From contig CM060843.1 in assembly GCA_030762175.1 (NCBI GenBank), positions 112,125,369 through 112,189,368 on the forward strand: DNA of 64,000 bases. Direction: 5' to 3'. Numbering within the stretch: position 1 is the stretch's first letter; every line of letters begins with the position of its first letter. The notes under the pieces are model-generated. The model made no database searches and had not been told where the DNA came from. It saw nothing but the letters and a program-made list of their open reading frames with translations. Positions 22,894 through 35,753 of this stretch are shown piece after piece. Source of the DNA: Metallyticus violacea. Taxonomy: Eukaryota; Arthropoda; Insecta; Mantodea; Metallyticidae. The position numbers were made by a program, and so were the translations under genes.

Positions 22894-25883
22894 GCATATT
22901 TGTAACTATTGAAAAACGTGAAACACTTTCGCAAAAAATGTTCTGTTTATAATTTGATGTATTAATAATACTGAGCTGCAAACGGCTTGCAGTTGTTTCT
23001 CTCTGGCGATGTTGCATATCCACTTTTCCTGGAATCAGGTATGGTAATAAAAGCAATTCTTAAGGCTGGTCATCTTAAGTTAATATAAATGTTTGTTACT
23101 GAAGAAGCTAATCCATGCTCTTGTTTCAGGTTAGAAAAATGCACTGATCTTATGCTGAGAGTTAGATGTACATGCACGTCTCTTTCTACCTGCTGACAGA
23201 ACGGCAGTTTTGTTTGGGTAAGCTATATTAGCTAATATCGATATACTAGTGATTTGTACATGATTAGTTTGTGGCCTATAGTAATACTTTGGCTCTGCCA
23301 AGTGGTTTTCAACACGTTATCTGTACCAACGTAAAGGGCAAATCGAGCTTGAAATCTCAATTCAGATATGCACATATCTCAGGTTTTACTATTCCAGGAG
23401 ATGCCTAAAAGTATTATATTCGCAGCTTTTTATGTAATTGAATAATATTTTCTCAACGCCATACTATTTTGTCTTATAGACTGTAAACAGATGTACAATT
23501 CTATGTGTCAGCACGCCTCTGTGGCGGTTTTGAATAATCGAAGAAGGGCACAATAGGATAGGATCATATGACAGGAACTGGAGCAGTAACGCCCCTTTTC
23601 AGTCCCCAAAAATAGATGCTGTGAATTTCTGTGAGGTTATAATTTTTTTTGAATTTGCATGGCTTTGTTATCAAGTATAATGTCATTCTATTGATTGTCT
23701 TTTTTTTTCTTTCCTACCTTGCTGAAATTTTGTGACACTGCTTAGTAATGGTTTCGTATGCAACTATGCAACACTTCAGGACATGTGTGTCCACTTTGGG
23801 AATTGTAAGGTATCGATTCTCTTGAATGATGTGATCAATCTGTTTCAATTCTATCCTGATATCAGCGTCTTGATCTCTTTGAGTCACGAATCTCTACTTT
23901 CCTACTTGTAAATATTTTGTATCATTCCGTGGCACTTACCTCATCTTTGCCATAACTGTAATAATTCTCAGACAAATTTCAATCGTCCTCACATTTGCAG
24001 CACTGAAATAAATAAGTAAATACAAAGAACGAAAACCTGATCGAACTTCGCAGTCGGCGGGATTATCATTAAGTGCGTTCATTTTCAAAGATTGCAACTC
24101 TTAGCGTGTACGTTTACAAATTTGTTTACATTACACTGTAAACACAGTTAATTAAAGGCTAGCTCCAACAAAACAGCTGCGCATCAGTATGCGTGAACGT
24201 AATATTATTCCTCATATAAAACACGGACCAAAAGGAACGGTTATAAGTTTTACAACAGGTCTATTTCTATTTTGCGACTGCGTTGACAACATTAGTTTAC
24301 TTACGACACAGTCGTTCAATTCATTCTCCGTCCCCAGAAATGTGGCACAGTTTGGGAAGATGCCTGGAGTGTTTAACAAGGTTAATAATAGAAATAAACA
24401 CTTCGTTCCAAAACTTTAAAGTTTGAAACAACCCTTCTCTCTTCATCTTCCTTCACTTCTGTTCCTATGTTTCGTTCTCTTTTACCAGTTGGGTGCAGAA
24501 AATGCACTGTAGTATAATTCTGGAGAGACAAAGTTGAACGAGATTTAGATGGAGCTTCTGAACTTCAACTTCTCTGCTCACTTTGCTTCTAAACTGTAAA
24601 AGTTAGTACAATAGCAATATCCAATAACTTTATTGCTGTAACCGTGTAATTTGTGTGAACCTAATGCTGAAGTTAGTTTCTCGTTGGAAATGTAGAAACT
24701 GCGAGACAAACTCAGCGAGAAATTGAATAAATAGAAGGCTAACTTAATATAAAGATCGATACCCAAGTAAAGTGCTCAGTAGCGAAGTTTCACAGTTAAG
24801 TTGTTTAGGCCGGTGGAAGCCATAACGGCGTGTTTCTATTACAGAAGCTAAGAGCGGAAATATCAGAAAAGTTTTAATTACGTTTAAAGGTGCTAGACAC
24901 AAAGGAACAGGTCTGACATTAATGTAACACCTGGCGGTAAGACCAAATTAGCTAAATTATTGCCTGGTTGATACATTCCATCGGTGCCTTTTAAAATGTC
25001 ACAATCATCACATTTAGCAATTTGGGTTGAACTTACTCACTCGAACAGTTTAATGTTAAAACACTGTTATGTTACCTGTGTCATCTCAAAAGTAGCTTTA
25101 CAAGAGTACTTTTCAATAGTCTGTAATTTTTTTTTTACTTAACACACTCCACCTGTGTTCTCCACTAACACGGTTTTTTAACATGGTCTTCATGAAATTT
25201 AGACATTCTTCTAGGCGTGATATCTTTAAATGCCACTCTCATGAAATGAGTCAGTTTTGCAGTTGTTTTATCTTAATCACTTGGAATCTGTGCCTTCCAA
25301 ATTTCTTTCAGAGCTGGAAAGAGGTGGATGTCACTGTTGTGGGTCTGTCCCTACGCTCAAAGTAAAATGCTATCAATTGTGATCACATTCTCTCTGTTTG
25401 CCACACCAATGACTCATCACATTTTCCCCACATTCTCCATAGACTTCCACGGAAATAAAAATATACAGAATGAGATAAACGTAACTCTCCCTGAAACGTA
25501 AATTTTTTGGTTTAATACTTGTTCACGCATAGACGTATAATGCTAGAATAGTCATAAAGAAACCGAATATGTGTATTTACACAGGAAATGGACTCTTTTA
25601 CGCAGCACCACCTTTGACGAAAACCCCATGGTCACTGCCTCTTCTCATGATCTGGCTGTCATTGCAGAATTTGGACATAAATCATCAAATACTTACTGCC
25701 ATTTGTGTAACGGTACCCGGACGATGTGATTTGCGCCATTTCGAGGTATTTTGTAAAGAAATGTACAGTAATGTTTTTATTAAAATTTCCTGCAAGGTTA
25801 TTTTTATCTCATTCTATAGTTAAAAAAGCTGAAAAACAATTTTTAAATTCATCTGTACGTGAAATAAGATTAGTCCTTCGAAC
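22894..25883. other. Long stretch without identified gene
   Basis: Moderately AT-rich. The open frames at 24189-24419, 25183-25365 and 25569-25823 are under 90 codons with no motif I can name. No SINE or transposon similarity was spotted. Confidence 0.5.
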
Positions 25884-26095
25884 ACCGCCACGGGTGGCAG
25901 AGGTCGTTAATGCATGGAGTTGTGAGCGGGAGGTCTGAGCTTCGGTTCCCGACAGGACCATTCTCTTTTGAGTTGTTTTTTTTTTCACATTTTCCTCAGT
26001 GCTCATAAATTGCAATTGTCTAGTTCCTAAATTTAGGCCTGGACTGCTTCCTTTAAAAAATAACTCACAGTTTATCATTTCATCTTCTGTATTAT
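25884..26095 (+). mobile_element. SINE-B copy
   Basis: The head CGCCACGGGTGGCAGAGGTCG (A-box) and B-box-like CTTCGGTTCCCGACAGGACC are followed by TTTCCTCAGTGCTCATAAAT, TAAATTTAGGCCTGGAC and TTTATCATTTCATCT. The 3' CACTGCCTG...TTAAACAC segment is missing, so the copy is 3'-shortened. It is more diverged than the copy at 28645. Confidence 0.82.
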
Positions 26096-28059
26096 CAATG
26101 AAACCCTACCAAAAATAGTAATAATAAGAGAGAAAGGTAACAAACACATGGTAGAAAAATATAGAGTAAAAGCCGAAGTAAGAGTAATGAAAAAGATTAG
26201 AGAAGAGGGGAATATTATAATTTCAAAACAGTACCAAATTATGCATGATAATAATAAAGTCATATAACACTTATGCAAAAATTCTGAACAAATAAGCACT
26301 GTAATAACGCTATTACTTACAAATACGCACAGAGTAAAGCATTTTTTTTTTCTTTTCAACGTTTAATTTTAGAATAAAATAATGCTTATATATTAAAAGG
26401 AAAAAGTAAAAAGAAAGTCAATCAGATTACTTTTAAGTATGTTTTAATATACAATAAAACACTTTACATCAATATATTTATTAAAATCAATAGTTTTACA
26501 ACATTTTCAGCTAAAGTCTGTTTGCATGAAACTTCAATTGTGCATTTCCTTCTACTGAAACAATTTTCTTTTATAACGGTTGGAATCACAAATGCGATGA
26601 ATTCTCGCCAAGCAAGTAGTTTCGCAATTTTTTTTCTCCGTCTAATATAAAACTTGTTGCGGAAGTGGATCAAACGGAAATCATTTTCCATTTAGCCATT
26701 CCACCCCAAAGAAGGAGGAAAGGCAAGATTCGCCTTTGCTCTCCATGTAACTGACAGTTTCCTTTTATAGAGGTAGACAGAGGTGATATTAATTTTACTT
26801 TATTCCCAAAGTGGAGGGGGTGACACTGCCCAGTTTAATATTATGCCGCTAGTTCGGAAATTGGATGTCAATCGTGAATGAACTAGAATCTATCTCTCTC
26901 TTTTCAACGCCTTCATCTTGATGAAATGGCAATCAAGCCGACATTATTGCGTAGAATGTAACGTCTATAAAGCCTTTTTTTTATAGAATCCACCTCGTTT
27001 TAAGACGTACTACGTGCTAGGAGGTCATAAATGTAAGTTTCAGACTAGAGACTACTCCGTTATTCCATTACGGTTATCTTCTTGCGCATTATCTCGGGAG
27101 CCTGTATAATACGATGTAGGAACAGCGTTCTCTGCCGTATATAGCGATGAGATAATAGCAGATCCTGGAGTAGGGTATGAAATGGTACCGCAGAGCAAAG
27201 ACTGCCAAGGCAGGAAAAGCGTGGCTAAGAGGCACCAAGGACAACCTTCTGATAATATCTTGGAATTTAGCTTCATTGTTTACAAAGGAATATTGCAGCA
27301 CAAAAATGTGCCACAACATAACAAAGTATGTTGAAAAAACGATAGTCATAGCTTTGTACGAATTCGCTGATACAGAAAAATAGGAATCCTCGAAATTCCA
27401 AACCTTTTCTGGTTTATATAATAGAAAGTTTCCACCCTTTTTACGTAAAAAATAAAGTAAATGTAGTTCGCTAAACATGCAAAATGTTCATTAGGAGTAA
27501 TCCAGTTACATTTTTACAACTTAAAGATCTTACACTATTAAAACTTCACTTCAAGTCTGTTTTAATTTTAGTTATATTCGCCGAGAGTGTTCTAGATTCC
27601 AAATAATGTCTCAAATATTTTCAAACCGCAATCAAATATTAATATTCACTACCATATTGATCTGCAGCATAACTTAAATGAAATCTTAACGATAAATTTC
27701 AGTTTATAAGGCAAACTGAATAGGCTCAACCGTAAATCACAAAACAATTTATGGTTTATCTTTGAAATTGGGTATTTTAACATTTTTACTGACTTGTACC
27801 AATGATTAGTTGGTTTAGATTAACTAGTGATAATGAAAAACAGATAATTACGCTGGAATTAGTGCTTTTCTATTAGTCTTCTGAAGATTTCAACTAAACT
27901 GCAATGGAAACTGCAGTTGCAGAAAATTTGGAGCAAGTTTTTGATAAACTTCCCTTAACTTGTGGAAGCATTTTTCTCGTTTTTATTTTTTCGAACTTTG
28001 AAAGCTCAAAACCAATTCATAGTCACACTTACAGCCTACGAGTGATAGGATGTATTTTT
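26096..28059. other. AT-rich stretch without identified gene
   Basis: The longest minus-strand frame, 27089-27478 (129 codons), is rich in hydrophobic residues (FSTYFVMLWHIFVLQY around the middle) and overlaps a plus-strand frame at 27177-27383. No family was recognised and no splice context seen. No repeats were identified apart from AT-rich runs. Confidence 0.45.
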
Positions 28060-28349
28060 ATTTGGTTTATTTACGGACGCTCTTTAACAGCTCAGTTCAT
28101 CAACGTCCCATTCAATTCAGTGCGTAAAACGGCCGTTAAATTTTGCTCAGAGGCCTCTTCTTTCAGGGTTGAGGTCCTTTTTCGTGACGTAAATGTACGA
28201 CACGGGACTCTCGGCTTTACTTCCCTTCCTAAGGAAGCCATATTTAGGCTTTTTGAGCCCGAAAAAATTCATCGGTCCTGGCCGGGATCAAACACGCGAT
28301 TTTGGGTTTAGGAGACAAGTATGGTTACCACTAGACCACCAGAACCGAC
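28060..28349 (-). mobile_element. SINE-A copy
   Basis: Full-length reverse-oriented SINE-A, from TTTATTTACGGACGCTC at the 3' end to CTAGACCACCAGAACCGAC at the tRNA 5' end. The B-box GCCGGGATCAAACACGCG is mutated. No clear target-site duplication. The plus-strand open frame here (27904-28311) partly reads through the SINE and is not a gene. Confidence 0.88.
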
Positions 28350-28644
28350 TGGTAATATGGAGAACAAGGTACATTTAAAACATAATTAGTAAAACGTAAA
28401 GCGTTTCTCGTTGAAATATGGAAACATTTGTAGAGAAAATGAAAGGTTTTAACCTTAGGAATGGGAGAGATCTAAAACTAATCCCAGAAAGAGTACTTAA
28501 TGATAGTGAATATTCTCCGTACTACAAGTAAAGAATTTAAGTAATTCATCTTGACCTAAAGTATGTTATTCCAGCAAAGGATTAAAAAAAAAATCATGTA
28601 TGTGTGAAATGTGAAAATGAAAGTTGAAAGATTTTGTTTTTGAA

Positions 28645-28883
28645 CAGTGTTATACGCCTGTGTTAACTACTGAGGGATCACAGGTGGTGAACACTGGTGG
28701 TACATGAGATAAAGTGATAAATCGAGAAAGAATTTTTTTTAAGGAAGGAAACGTTCCAGCCATTTATGGGGACTGAGGAAAACCTAGAAAAAACCTCCGT
28801 CAGGGAGGACGGTCCTGGCGGGATTCGAACCCCAAACCTCCCGCTCAGAGTCCGCGCCTTAACGACCTCGGCCACCTATGGCG
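28645..28883 (-). mobile_element. SINE-B copy with small core deletion
   Basis: Reverse-oriented, with an intact tRNA head (GGCGGGATTCGAACCCC B-box; CGCCTTAACGACCTCGGCC A-box). The core GGCCTAAGTTTAGGGTACCTC is deleted, because CGTTCCAG joins directly to CCATTTATGGGGACTGAGG. A good specimen of the head region. Confidence 0.9.
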
Positions 28884-29879
28884 TTAGTTGGAAGATACCG
28901 ACATTAAGTATTTTTATTTTCCTGGAGTAGAAATTTTGATTCAGAAAGAACTATTCTTCTGCTTGTTTAAATTTTGGTGTGCTAACTGTTTTACAAAATG
29001 AATTTGAAATATCAATAGTTTCATTTAGAAAAATTACAAACTTTTTAGTAGACGAAGCCATGGCAAATTATGCACAAAATATTAAACTACTGACAGAACT
29101 TTGTCACTGATTTTTGCGAAAATTTTAAATTCAGCTGCATTAGAAAATGGAACACTGATCAGAGTGGAATTGTAAAATTGCATTATGAAAAAGAGAGAAA
29201 AACAAAACGTTATATAAAAACGCCTATTTGTATTGTAATTCTTTTTTTTTTTTTTAATTGGGTGTCCGCTCCTTGAAAGGATAAATATTGATTACTTGAT
29301 AGCGTACCGAGAGGGGCCCACATGTTTTGTAGCTTCATCTATCCTTCCCATTCTCCTCTTTAATAATTGGCCATTGCGCAGTTCGCCGCTTAGATACATA
29401 ATTATAGAAGTTAGAGGGAGTGGAGGTAAAGCACATTAAAGAACGCAGATACAACTAAAATGTTGTGTACAATTTTTTTCCGGCTACACAGTGTAAATGA
29501 TAGTGAAAATAAGGAATGGTATTTTTAATATATTTTATAATTCATGAGTTACGATCTTTAGCACATGCATATAGGTAGTAAATCTCCATTTCCTGCAATA
29601 ATGGCTTTATTATCATTTGACAGTGGCGTATCTAGGTGTTGACAACAAAAACGCAATGACGAGATGTTACTTTCCAGCGATGCTCAGCGACCAACAAGCG
29701 GATAAGGCTAACTCCGTAAAAGAAATAGTTGGTATTAGCGAGAGAGAGAAAGTGTGTATTTTGCGTGTTGACCGACAAAATGCAGCCTTGCCCGCGGCGG
29801 AACACGGAACAAGAGGAAATTATTGAGCGGTTGGGGTTGGTGCGAGGTTTGACCTTAATCTGAACTCGCTGTGGCCTCA
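28884..29879. other. No identified gene
   Basis: AT-rich until about 29600, then locally GC-richer. The 29617-29826 frame leads into the retroelement-like fragment at 29880 and may be part of the same dead element, but I recognise nothing in it. Confidence 0.4.
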
Positions 29880-30062
29880 CATCCTGCCCCTTCCCTCTCA
29901 GTATGCGTGGCAGACGCGGGGCAGACCGCAGTTAAATATAGACTGGGCCTTGGTGTCAAATACACATGTGGCATATTGCACATTCGCCCGCATCGTCCAA
30001 CATCAACTATTGGGAGCAGATGTCCTTTCAGAACAATTAACCCTATGCTACAGCTGTCTGCA
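29880..30062 (+). pseudogene. Possible Gypsy/Ty3-type retrotransposon protease fragment
   Basis: Allowing frameshifts, QTRGRPQLNID, then LGLGVKYTC, then HQLLGADVLSEQLTL can be lined up with the end of the insect Gypsy aspartic protease region (a G-x-R-x-L-x-L-x-LGL-x-R-x-F-x-W segment followed by PILGADFL). The catalytic DTGA box was not found, and no LTRs were identified nearby. This is a short motif-level resemblance only. Confidence 0.35.
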
Positions 30063-30379
30063 CCGTAATTGAATCAATAAGCGTTATTTGTCATTTCTAA
30101 GGAAGGAAGTACTCGTATGTGTGCAAATAGGAATAAGAGTGCAGCACGTAACACAAGTTTTCAGGAAGGTTCCCATATCTTGCAAGTGTACACGTTCGTA
30201 TATGGAGATCACTGTGGTCACACTTTTCTTAGAGATGCTACTACCAGTGTGCAGAATATGACATCATGTTACTAGTAGTAAAGGATGTCATTACGCTTTT
30301 GCTTGTGTGTTCTGTTTCACACTCAGTTAAGTCGACAAGCAAGCTGAAAAAGTGACATTTAATGGAATTTTAATATTAT

Positions 30380-30590
30380 TTTCTGCAAAGAAGTTCTGAA
30401 TGTTGCAGAATTACAATTTGTAGTGTACAAATATGGCAGAACTATTCTGTCAGAACCCCCTGCAATGATTTATTCCCTTATTAGACAGTTGGAAGTCTTA
30501 GGTACGATGATTTTTCCTAGAGATAACGTCGAGCGAAATCAGATGACCTCGTGTGTGGAAAATGTAGCTCCTATTTATTTCGAAGCAGAG
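30380..30590 (+). pseudogene. Possible transposase N-terminal helix-turn-helix relic
   Basis: The frame reading FVVYKYGRTILSEPPAMIYS, then LIRQLEVLGTMIF, then NVERNQMTSCVENVAPIY has the layout of the paired-like HTH of insect mariner-superfamily transposases (FRxKYGxxPPSxxxIxxWxxQFEETGS...ENVxR). No catalytic domain follows within the next 500 bases. Low-identity resemblance only. Confidence 0.35.
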
Positions 30591-31174
30591 TAAAAAATAA
30601 GCTAACATTTTTTTGTTACTTCACTATGTTTACAGGACTAAAAACATTTTATCGCCATGTTCAATTCATGACCGCCTCCGCTTAGTTATGCCTGGACTCT
30701 TTGAGACAGGTAACCTTCCGAATGAATGTGTAACTAACTACCTATGCACCACATCTTGGTCTCATTCGTCCCAACTAGCAGTTCCTTGAAAAACCTGAAC
30801 ACGCAACAATCAAAAAGAGAATATACTAGATGCTGGAAACACTCCAAATGCAAAACCGCACTTTTTTTATGCTGTTGCATGTGTTGTGTGCATTCGTACA
30901 TTATTGTGATGTAATAGCATCCCAGAATATCCACGTTTTGGCTTCACTGCTAGTTTCAAGCGATTCACAACATCGTTGGTTCCTTTTAGGCATTGTTCCA
31001 GAATTGGTCCTTTTGAGCCATCTTGGACTGTTTGGTGATATCAAGTACTACAATAAGGAAAGTGCTGCGAGCCGAAATATCTAAAGAAGTAAGGCAAAAC
31101 ATGGGCATAATGTAATCGTCTGTTATTGGATTATAATATTTAGGAAGCATGTTAAATCTATTTTTGACTCTGCA

Positions 31175-31211
<37 letters not shown>

Positions 31212-31340
31212 TAATTAATGCTGGGTTCAACAACTTTGCTGTTTGTTGTCCAATATTTTTTTTATAAATAGAGGGTTTAGTAGCAGTGGCTGGACATTCT
31301 TGAATTCAGATACATTTCTTCTTTAAGATTGCACAGCGTC
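30591..31340. other. No identified gene
   Basis: Contains a (TTA)n microsatellite (31175-31212). The opposing frames at 30734-31084 are not recognisable. Confidence 0.45.
31175..31212. repeat. (TTA)n microsatellite
   Basis: About 12 TTA units. Confidence 0.95.
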
Positions 31341-31413
31341 GGTCCTGGTGATGTAGTGGTAACCATACTTGCCTTGTAAACCCAAGATCGCCGGTTCGAT
31401 CCCAGCCAGGACC
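31341..31413 (+). other. tRNA-like SINE-A head without a body
   Basis: Exactly 73 nt. Perfect 7-bp acceptor stem (GGTCCTG, 31341-31347; CAGGACC, 31407-31413), A-box TGATGTAGTGGTAACC and B-box CCGGTTCGATCCC. The anticodon arm is not canonical: CTTG and CAAG enclose 11 bases, not 7. The head also matches the other SINE-A heads, so it is most likely a detached SINE-A head, not a working tRNA. No SINE-A body follows, which is unusual because retrocopies normally keep their 3' end. Confidence 0.7.
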
Positions 31414-31699
31414 GCGTTGCTTCTCAATTTCGAAATTTGGACTTTGTTTTTATACTGGCTATTTTCAATAATCCTGTATTCTTCAGAGTTGCCAGTTCGG
31501 GCGTACTTTAAAACTCTGCCTTTTGATACGGGGCTTTTAAATCTTAACTGTTCCTCGGCTGTTCGGAGGTCAATTGCTTTCTCTGGACATTTAACTCCTG
31601 TTACCTGACTGTGAGCAAATTCACTCGCTCTATCCTTTTGGAAAACGACATCCCTAGAATACAAAGAAACGACCCTTGCACTTTTTTTCTTTTTTTTTT

Positions 31700-31700
<1 letters not shown>

Positions 31701-31731
<31 letters not shown>
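31701..31731. repeat. (CTTT)n microsatellite
   Basis: CTTT units preceded by a T-rich tract, abutting the 3' end of the reverse-oriented SINE-A. Probably grew from its A-rich tail. Confidence 0.93.
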
Positions 31732-31989
31732 TTACGGCATCCCATTCAATTCAGGGCGTGAAACGGCCGACAAATTTTGCTCAGAGGCCTCTTTTTCATG
31801 CTTGAGGTTTTTTTTTATCGTGCCGTAAATGTACGACACGGGACCCACGGCTTTACTTCCCTACCGAAGGAAGCCATCATACTTAGGACTTTTACGCTCG
31901 GAAAAAGCCATAGTTCCTGGCCGGGTTCGAACCCGCGATCTTGGGTTTAGGAGGCAAGTATGGTTGCCACTACACCACCAGGACCGACA
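31732..31989 (-). mobile_element. SINE-A copy
   Basis: Reverse-oriented SINE-A lacking its last ~35 bp (the TTTATGGACGCTC segment), which are replaced by the CTTT repeat. The tRNA head is among the best preserved in the window: B-box CCGGGTTCGAACCCGCG, A-box side GGTTGCCACTACACCACC. Confidence 0.9.
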
Positions 31990-34900
31990 GTGTGTGTGTG
32001 TAAAGATTTTCTCATTACTATGACAAAGCACTGTGTTTCCTTTTAGCTACAGAGACATGCAGCTATTTCACAAAAATACAAAATACAAAATAGAATATAT
32101 ATAGAATATACATAGAATATATTATATATTATATATTAATAATATATATTATATAATATATATTATTAAGCATGGTAAATATTGTGTTAAGTTGATTAAA
32201 TATTGTGGCAATGAAGGGAAAGGAAGAGACATAAAATTGCATTAAGGAAACCATAAGATCAGTTTCAATTACTGGAAAGGTGGTTCAACGAGCTTAGTTA
32301 AACGCCGCCAGGTCGATTTGTAGATATAATCCTGGAGATAAGATACAAGCAATCATGGTATATTCTTTGATCATTAACAATATCGAAGTTACGAAGTGCT
32401 CCGTTTACATGTAGCACGTTATCTACTAGAATTAGCCAATCAGAGCAGTACATAGCTTGAACTCGCTCATGAGCATATTTGCCCTTATCTGTATGAAACA
32501 TTTTTGGAGCAAACAGTTACGCTCCAAGGCTACAGCGAAGGCACTGAACGGTACAATTATTGCAAATTGGGCAATATAAAATTACATGAAAGTTAATAAT
32601 TCTCTTTTATGAAATGAATTGAACACACTAAGGAGACTTTGCTTTGCACAAAATGAGCATTATTTTTTCTCGTTATACAAGCCGATCTGCCTTTATGTGG
32701 GAAGCGATGAAAGCCCAAGTTTTTATTTTCGCTTGTTACATTCAAAAATTACACCTGCCCAATTTTAGTACAATTAGTACTTAAAAGTCTAACGACAACA
32801 CACAGACAGTATTTCCTTTAACCACGTGTTTAGCTATGAACTGCGTGACATGGAAGAAGCTATAAATAATATGTTAGGCAATAACAGTAACACTTGACGA
32901 TGGGTGTGCATGAGGTTGCATGCAAACAAGGCGTACAGAAAACGCCTGGATTTCTCACAAACTAGACCATGCAGAAAGTTCGATTTTTATTCCTTGTTCA
33001 TTAATTTGTTACTCTCTCTTTTTTTTACGCGCCCCATTAAAATACATCGGAATGGGCCTTTAAAAGGAGAAACAGGAAAGATTTTCTAGTGTTTTAAATA
33101 AAATTCTGTATGAATATAGAAGCAGCCAAAGTTAGAGTGAACGAATTCTACTGATGTTTGCTGTAAGAGTATTAATATGTGTACTTGGATGAAGTGAGAA
33201 ATGACGCACATTTCTAAAAATATAATATGCAATTAAAATGACATTGTTATATAAAAATTATTCCTTTATTTTTGTTTTTCTTCTTTGATTAATAAGGCGA
33301 AGAGAACGGCGATCGGTCTAACAAGGGGTTTTCAAATCATCGCTTTATTGGCCCACGATCAGGTATGTAATATTTAAAATTGTCTTAGAGATCCTGCAGT
33401 TTCTTTTTCCCTGTGAATGTGTTCTGTTCAGTTCTGTTTTTATCTTTAAATGCAGTTTTGTTTACTTCTTCAACTATTATACCCTCCTTTGGTATTAGGA
33501 TTTATGCACCCTGGAACTTGCAAGTCAGTACACAAATAAGTCGCCTGTCATATAGGCAATCGTACGTAGAATTCACTCAGGTATACACATTGAGAGACTT
33601 CCTGAATAGGTAGGTGGTTTGTCCAATGTCAGGGTCACTTCAAAGACATAAACAAAGAGAGATGCGAGCAGTACTGACAGTGCTCTCCGCTGGTCGTCTG
33701 GAATTCTCATCTCCGGCAGATCACGGAACAACAGCCCGGGAGAAAATTGTAGTCACATCTATGACTGCGGCCGTGAAAGCCTACGTTCTATCTTGAGACG
33801 TAAGTGTTTTTATTCAAACAGGTAGCCAACCGGAAATAAAATTTCAAAATGTAAAACCTTAGCATTTCAATTATGGTGTTCACTAACTGAAAAAGTACGA
33901 TTTTTTGTAGGGCTTTAGTTATAAACCTTGTTCGCTCAAGGTAGTTTACATCACAAGATGTATGATGTACTTCTTGTGTATGAATTCATACACAATAGGG
34001 AAACATGCAAAATAAATATCGTAAACACGTTGGTACTGTACGATGCAGTTAAGAGGCAAAATATAAATATATGATGTTTCAGTTATGTCAACCCATCTAA
34101 TTCATGTGAAAAGCTTTCAAAAGGCAAGTAAAGCTGACCATTAAGCCTACCGCGACCGGCGCGGTGCCTTGTTCTCCCGTCATGTCTTCGAATGTCATTT
34201 AATGAGCCTCACGGGCTCATTGTTGTTTTGGGCTTAGTGACTATTATTTTAGAGGCGAAATAGGAAATAGGGATTGATAAAAATCCCGATAAATTAATTT
34301 TAAAATTTTACGATGGCGCTCCTGTAAATGGACAAAGGGAAGGAGTTCAAAACCCTGTGAAAAAAATGTTATCCATTGTTATGCGCACCAGAGTAACGTC
34401 GTTCTTCAATATGTGCATCATCTTTCTATAAAATTAGGATATTTTTTTTCAAAAGTAGGCCCTTTCTTTTCAAGGTTTTCTAAGAGAATGAGAATGAAAG
34501 AGAAAGTTGGTAAAACGTGTATTTGCGATAATGTTTTGATGTAATTTTAGAGGGAATATGTTTTTGTTTAAGATTTGTGCTCTTTAACAAAAACAATCAA
34601 ATTTGGCAAAGCTGCTAAAACAAAGAATAACAATTAGTAGAGCTATGGTTATGGAGTTAGAACCCAAACGCATTCAGTATTAGGAAGCTAATTATAATCT
34701 CATTGAAATTCGGTTTTGTTACCTACAGCGCAGTACAACTTCATTATGCTCGGAACACATTTATTCGCGTACAAGGGATTCACCACATGGAAATAAATAA
34801 ATTGGGCTATGTTTCTGTCGTCGTTAAGAAGAGCAGTGCAAATTTCTGTTGTATGTTCACCATAATAGTATGCAAATTGAGGTATACAAACCTTGTGTGC

Positions 34901-35639
34901 TTCTTGTTTTACATCCTGAGACTTTCTGTGTAAGTATAGCTTCTCTTTTGTCTGAAGGTTATGAAACTTGCAATTAAGGATAAGGCGCCACTTTTTCCCA
35001 GAATCCTTGTTATCTTTTTCGGAAATAAAGCAGATATCATCCTTGTTTCGCAGTTATTGTGTGTAAGATATATTTGCAGGTGCGTAAATAGCGCATTTAA
35101 TATCATAATGCTCGTTTAATTATGCTAGAAAAATATCACATTTCCGTTGCAAATGTCTCATTAAAATTAATGAAGACTATAAATCAAGAAAAATTAAAAT
35201 CACAATTACTCTCCTAACACCAGTCTTGTTTATATAGTAAAACCGTTATAAAACTCAATTTTGAACCTATGCTTTTGCATCTTCGCTGTTTATTTTACGC
35301 GTATGTTAACACCGAAAAAATATGGCTCTCCTAATCATAACCAAAAGTAATATAAATACGAATGTATATAAAATAACGGATCGACTAGCAATGCTCTAAG
35401 ATAACTGGAATTCTGTACAAACATTCACGTGCAGTATTTCAAAACAGTTTCCTTCTGATTACACGTTGATTCCACTATTCAATTGAATGCCTTCTTTGAT
35501 AGTCTTCTCATCCACTCAAAAATGCTTGTTAAGTACATTGTACCCTTAGACATGTTCATATAGCTGGAAGTCACCAAGTGCAAGTTCCGTCTAATATCAT
35601 GAATGTCTCATCAATTCATCACGAACCAGTGGTGGTAAA
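31990..35639. other. Long stretch without identified gene
   Basis: AT-rich, with an AT-only segment at 32085-32166. One short splice-bounded open segment (33297-33362) is discussed in the findings. A slightly GC-richer patch lies at 34140-34240. No mobile element was recognised. Confidence 0.45.
32085..32166. repeat. AT-only low-complexity tract
   Basis: Imperfect ATATTATAT-type repeats, self-complementary over short lengths. Confidence 0.8.
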
Positions 35640-35753
35640 TGTTAGGAAGGTATCCTAAACTTAGACTTGGAACCTTTCCTGCTTTAGAAAAGATCGTTTC
35701 GCAATTTATGGTTTCATCTTATGTATCACCAGTCTCCACTGCCTTTGAGATAC
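35640..35753 (+). mobile_element. SINE-B fragment next to mariner
   Basis: TATCCTAAACTTAGACTTGG, CGCAATTTATGGTTTCATC and CACCAGTCTCCACTGCC are SINE-B core and 3' sequences. The fragment is cut off at 35753, where the mariner TIR begins, and the remaining SINE 3' end is not found on the far side. The mariner may have inserted in the SINE and later lost its right end. Confidence 0.75.

Noticed and set aside
27089..27478. 129-codon minus-strand open frame with hydrophobic segments
   Set aside because: Considered as an exon of an insect chemoreceptor-like membrane protein, but no signature motif or splice sites were recognised, and an opposite-strand frame overlaps it.
31341..31413. Functional tRNA gene
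   Set aside because: The anticodon arm is non-canonical and the sequence matches SINE-A heads across the window. Retained only as a tRNA-like SINE piece.
31323..31745. 140-codon minus-strand open frame starting with a Lys/Glu-rich repeat
   Set aside because: The N-terminus is translation of the CTTT microsatellite and the C-terminus reads through the SINE-A head, so it is an artefact.
32085..32166. AT-only palindromic tract considered as a replication origin or matrix-attachment site
   Set aside because: Low-complexity AT sequence alone does not support either; microsatellite growth explains it.
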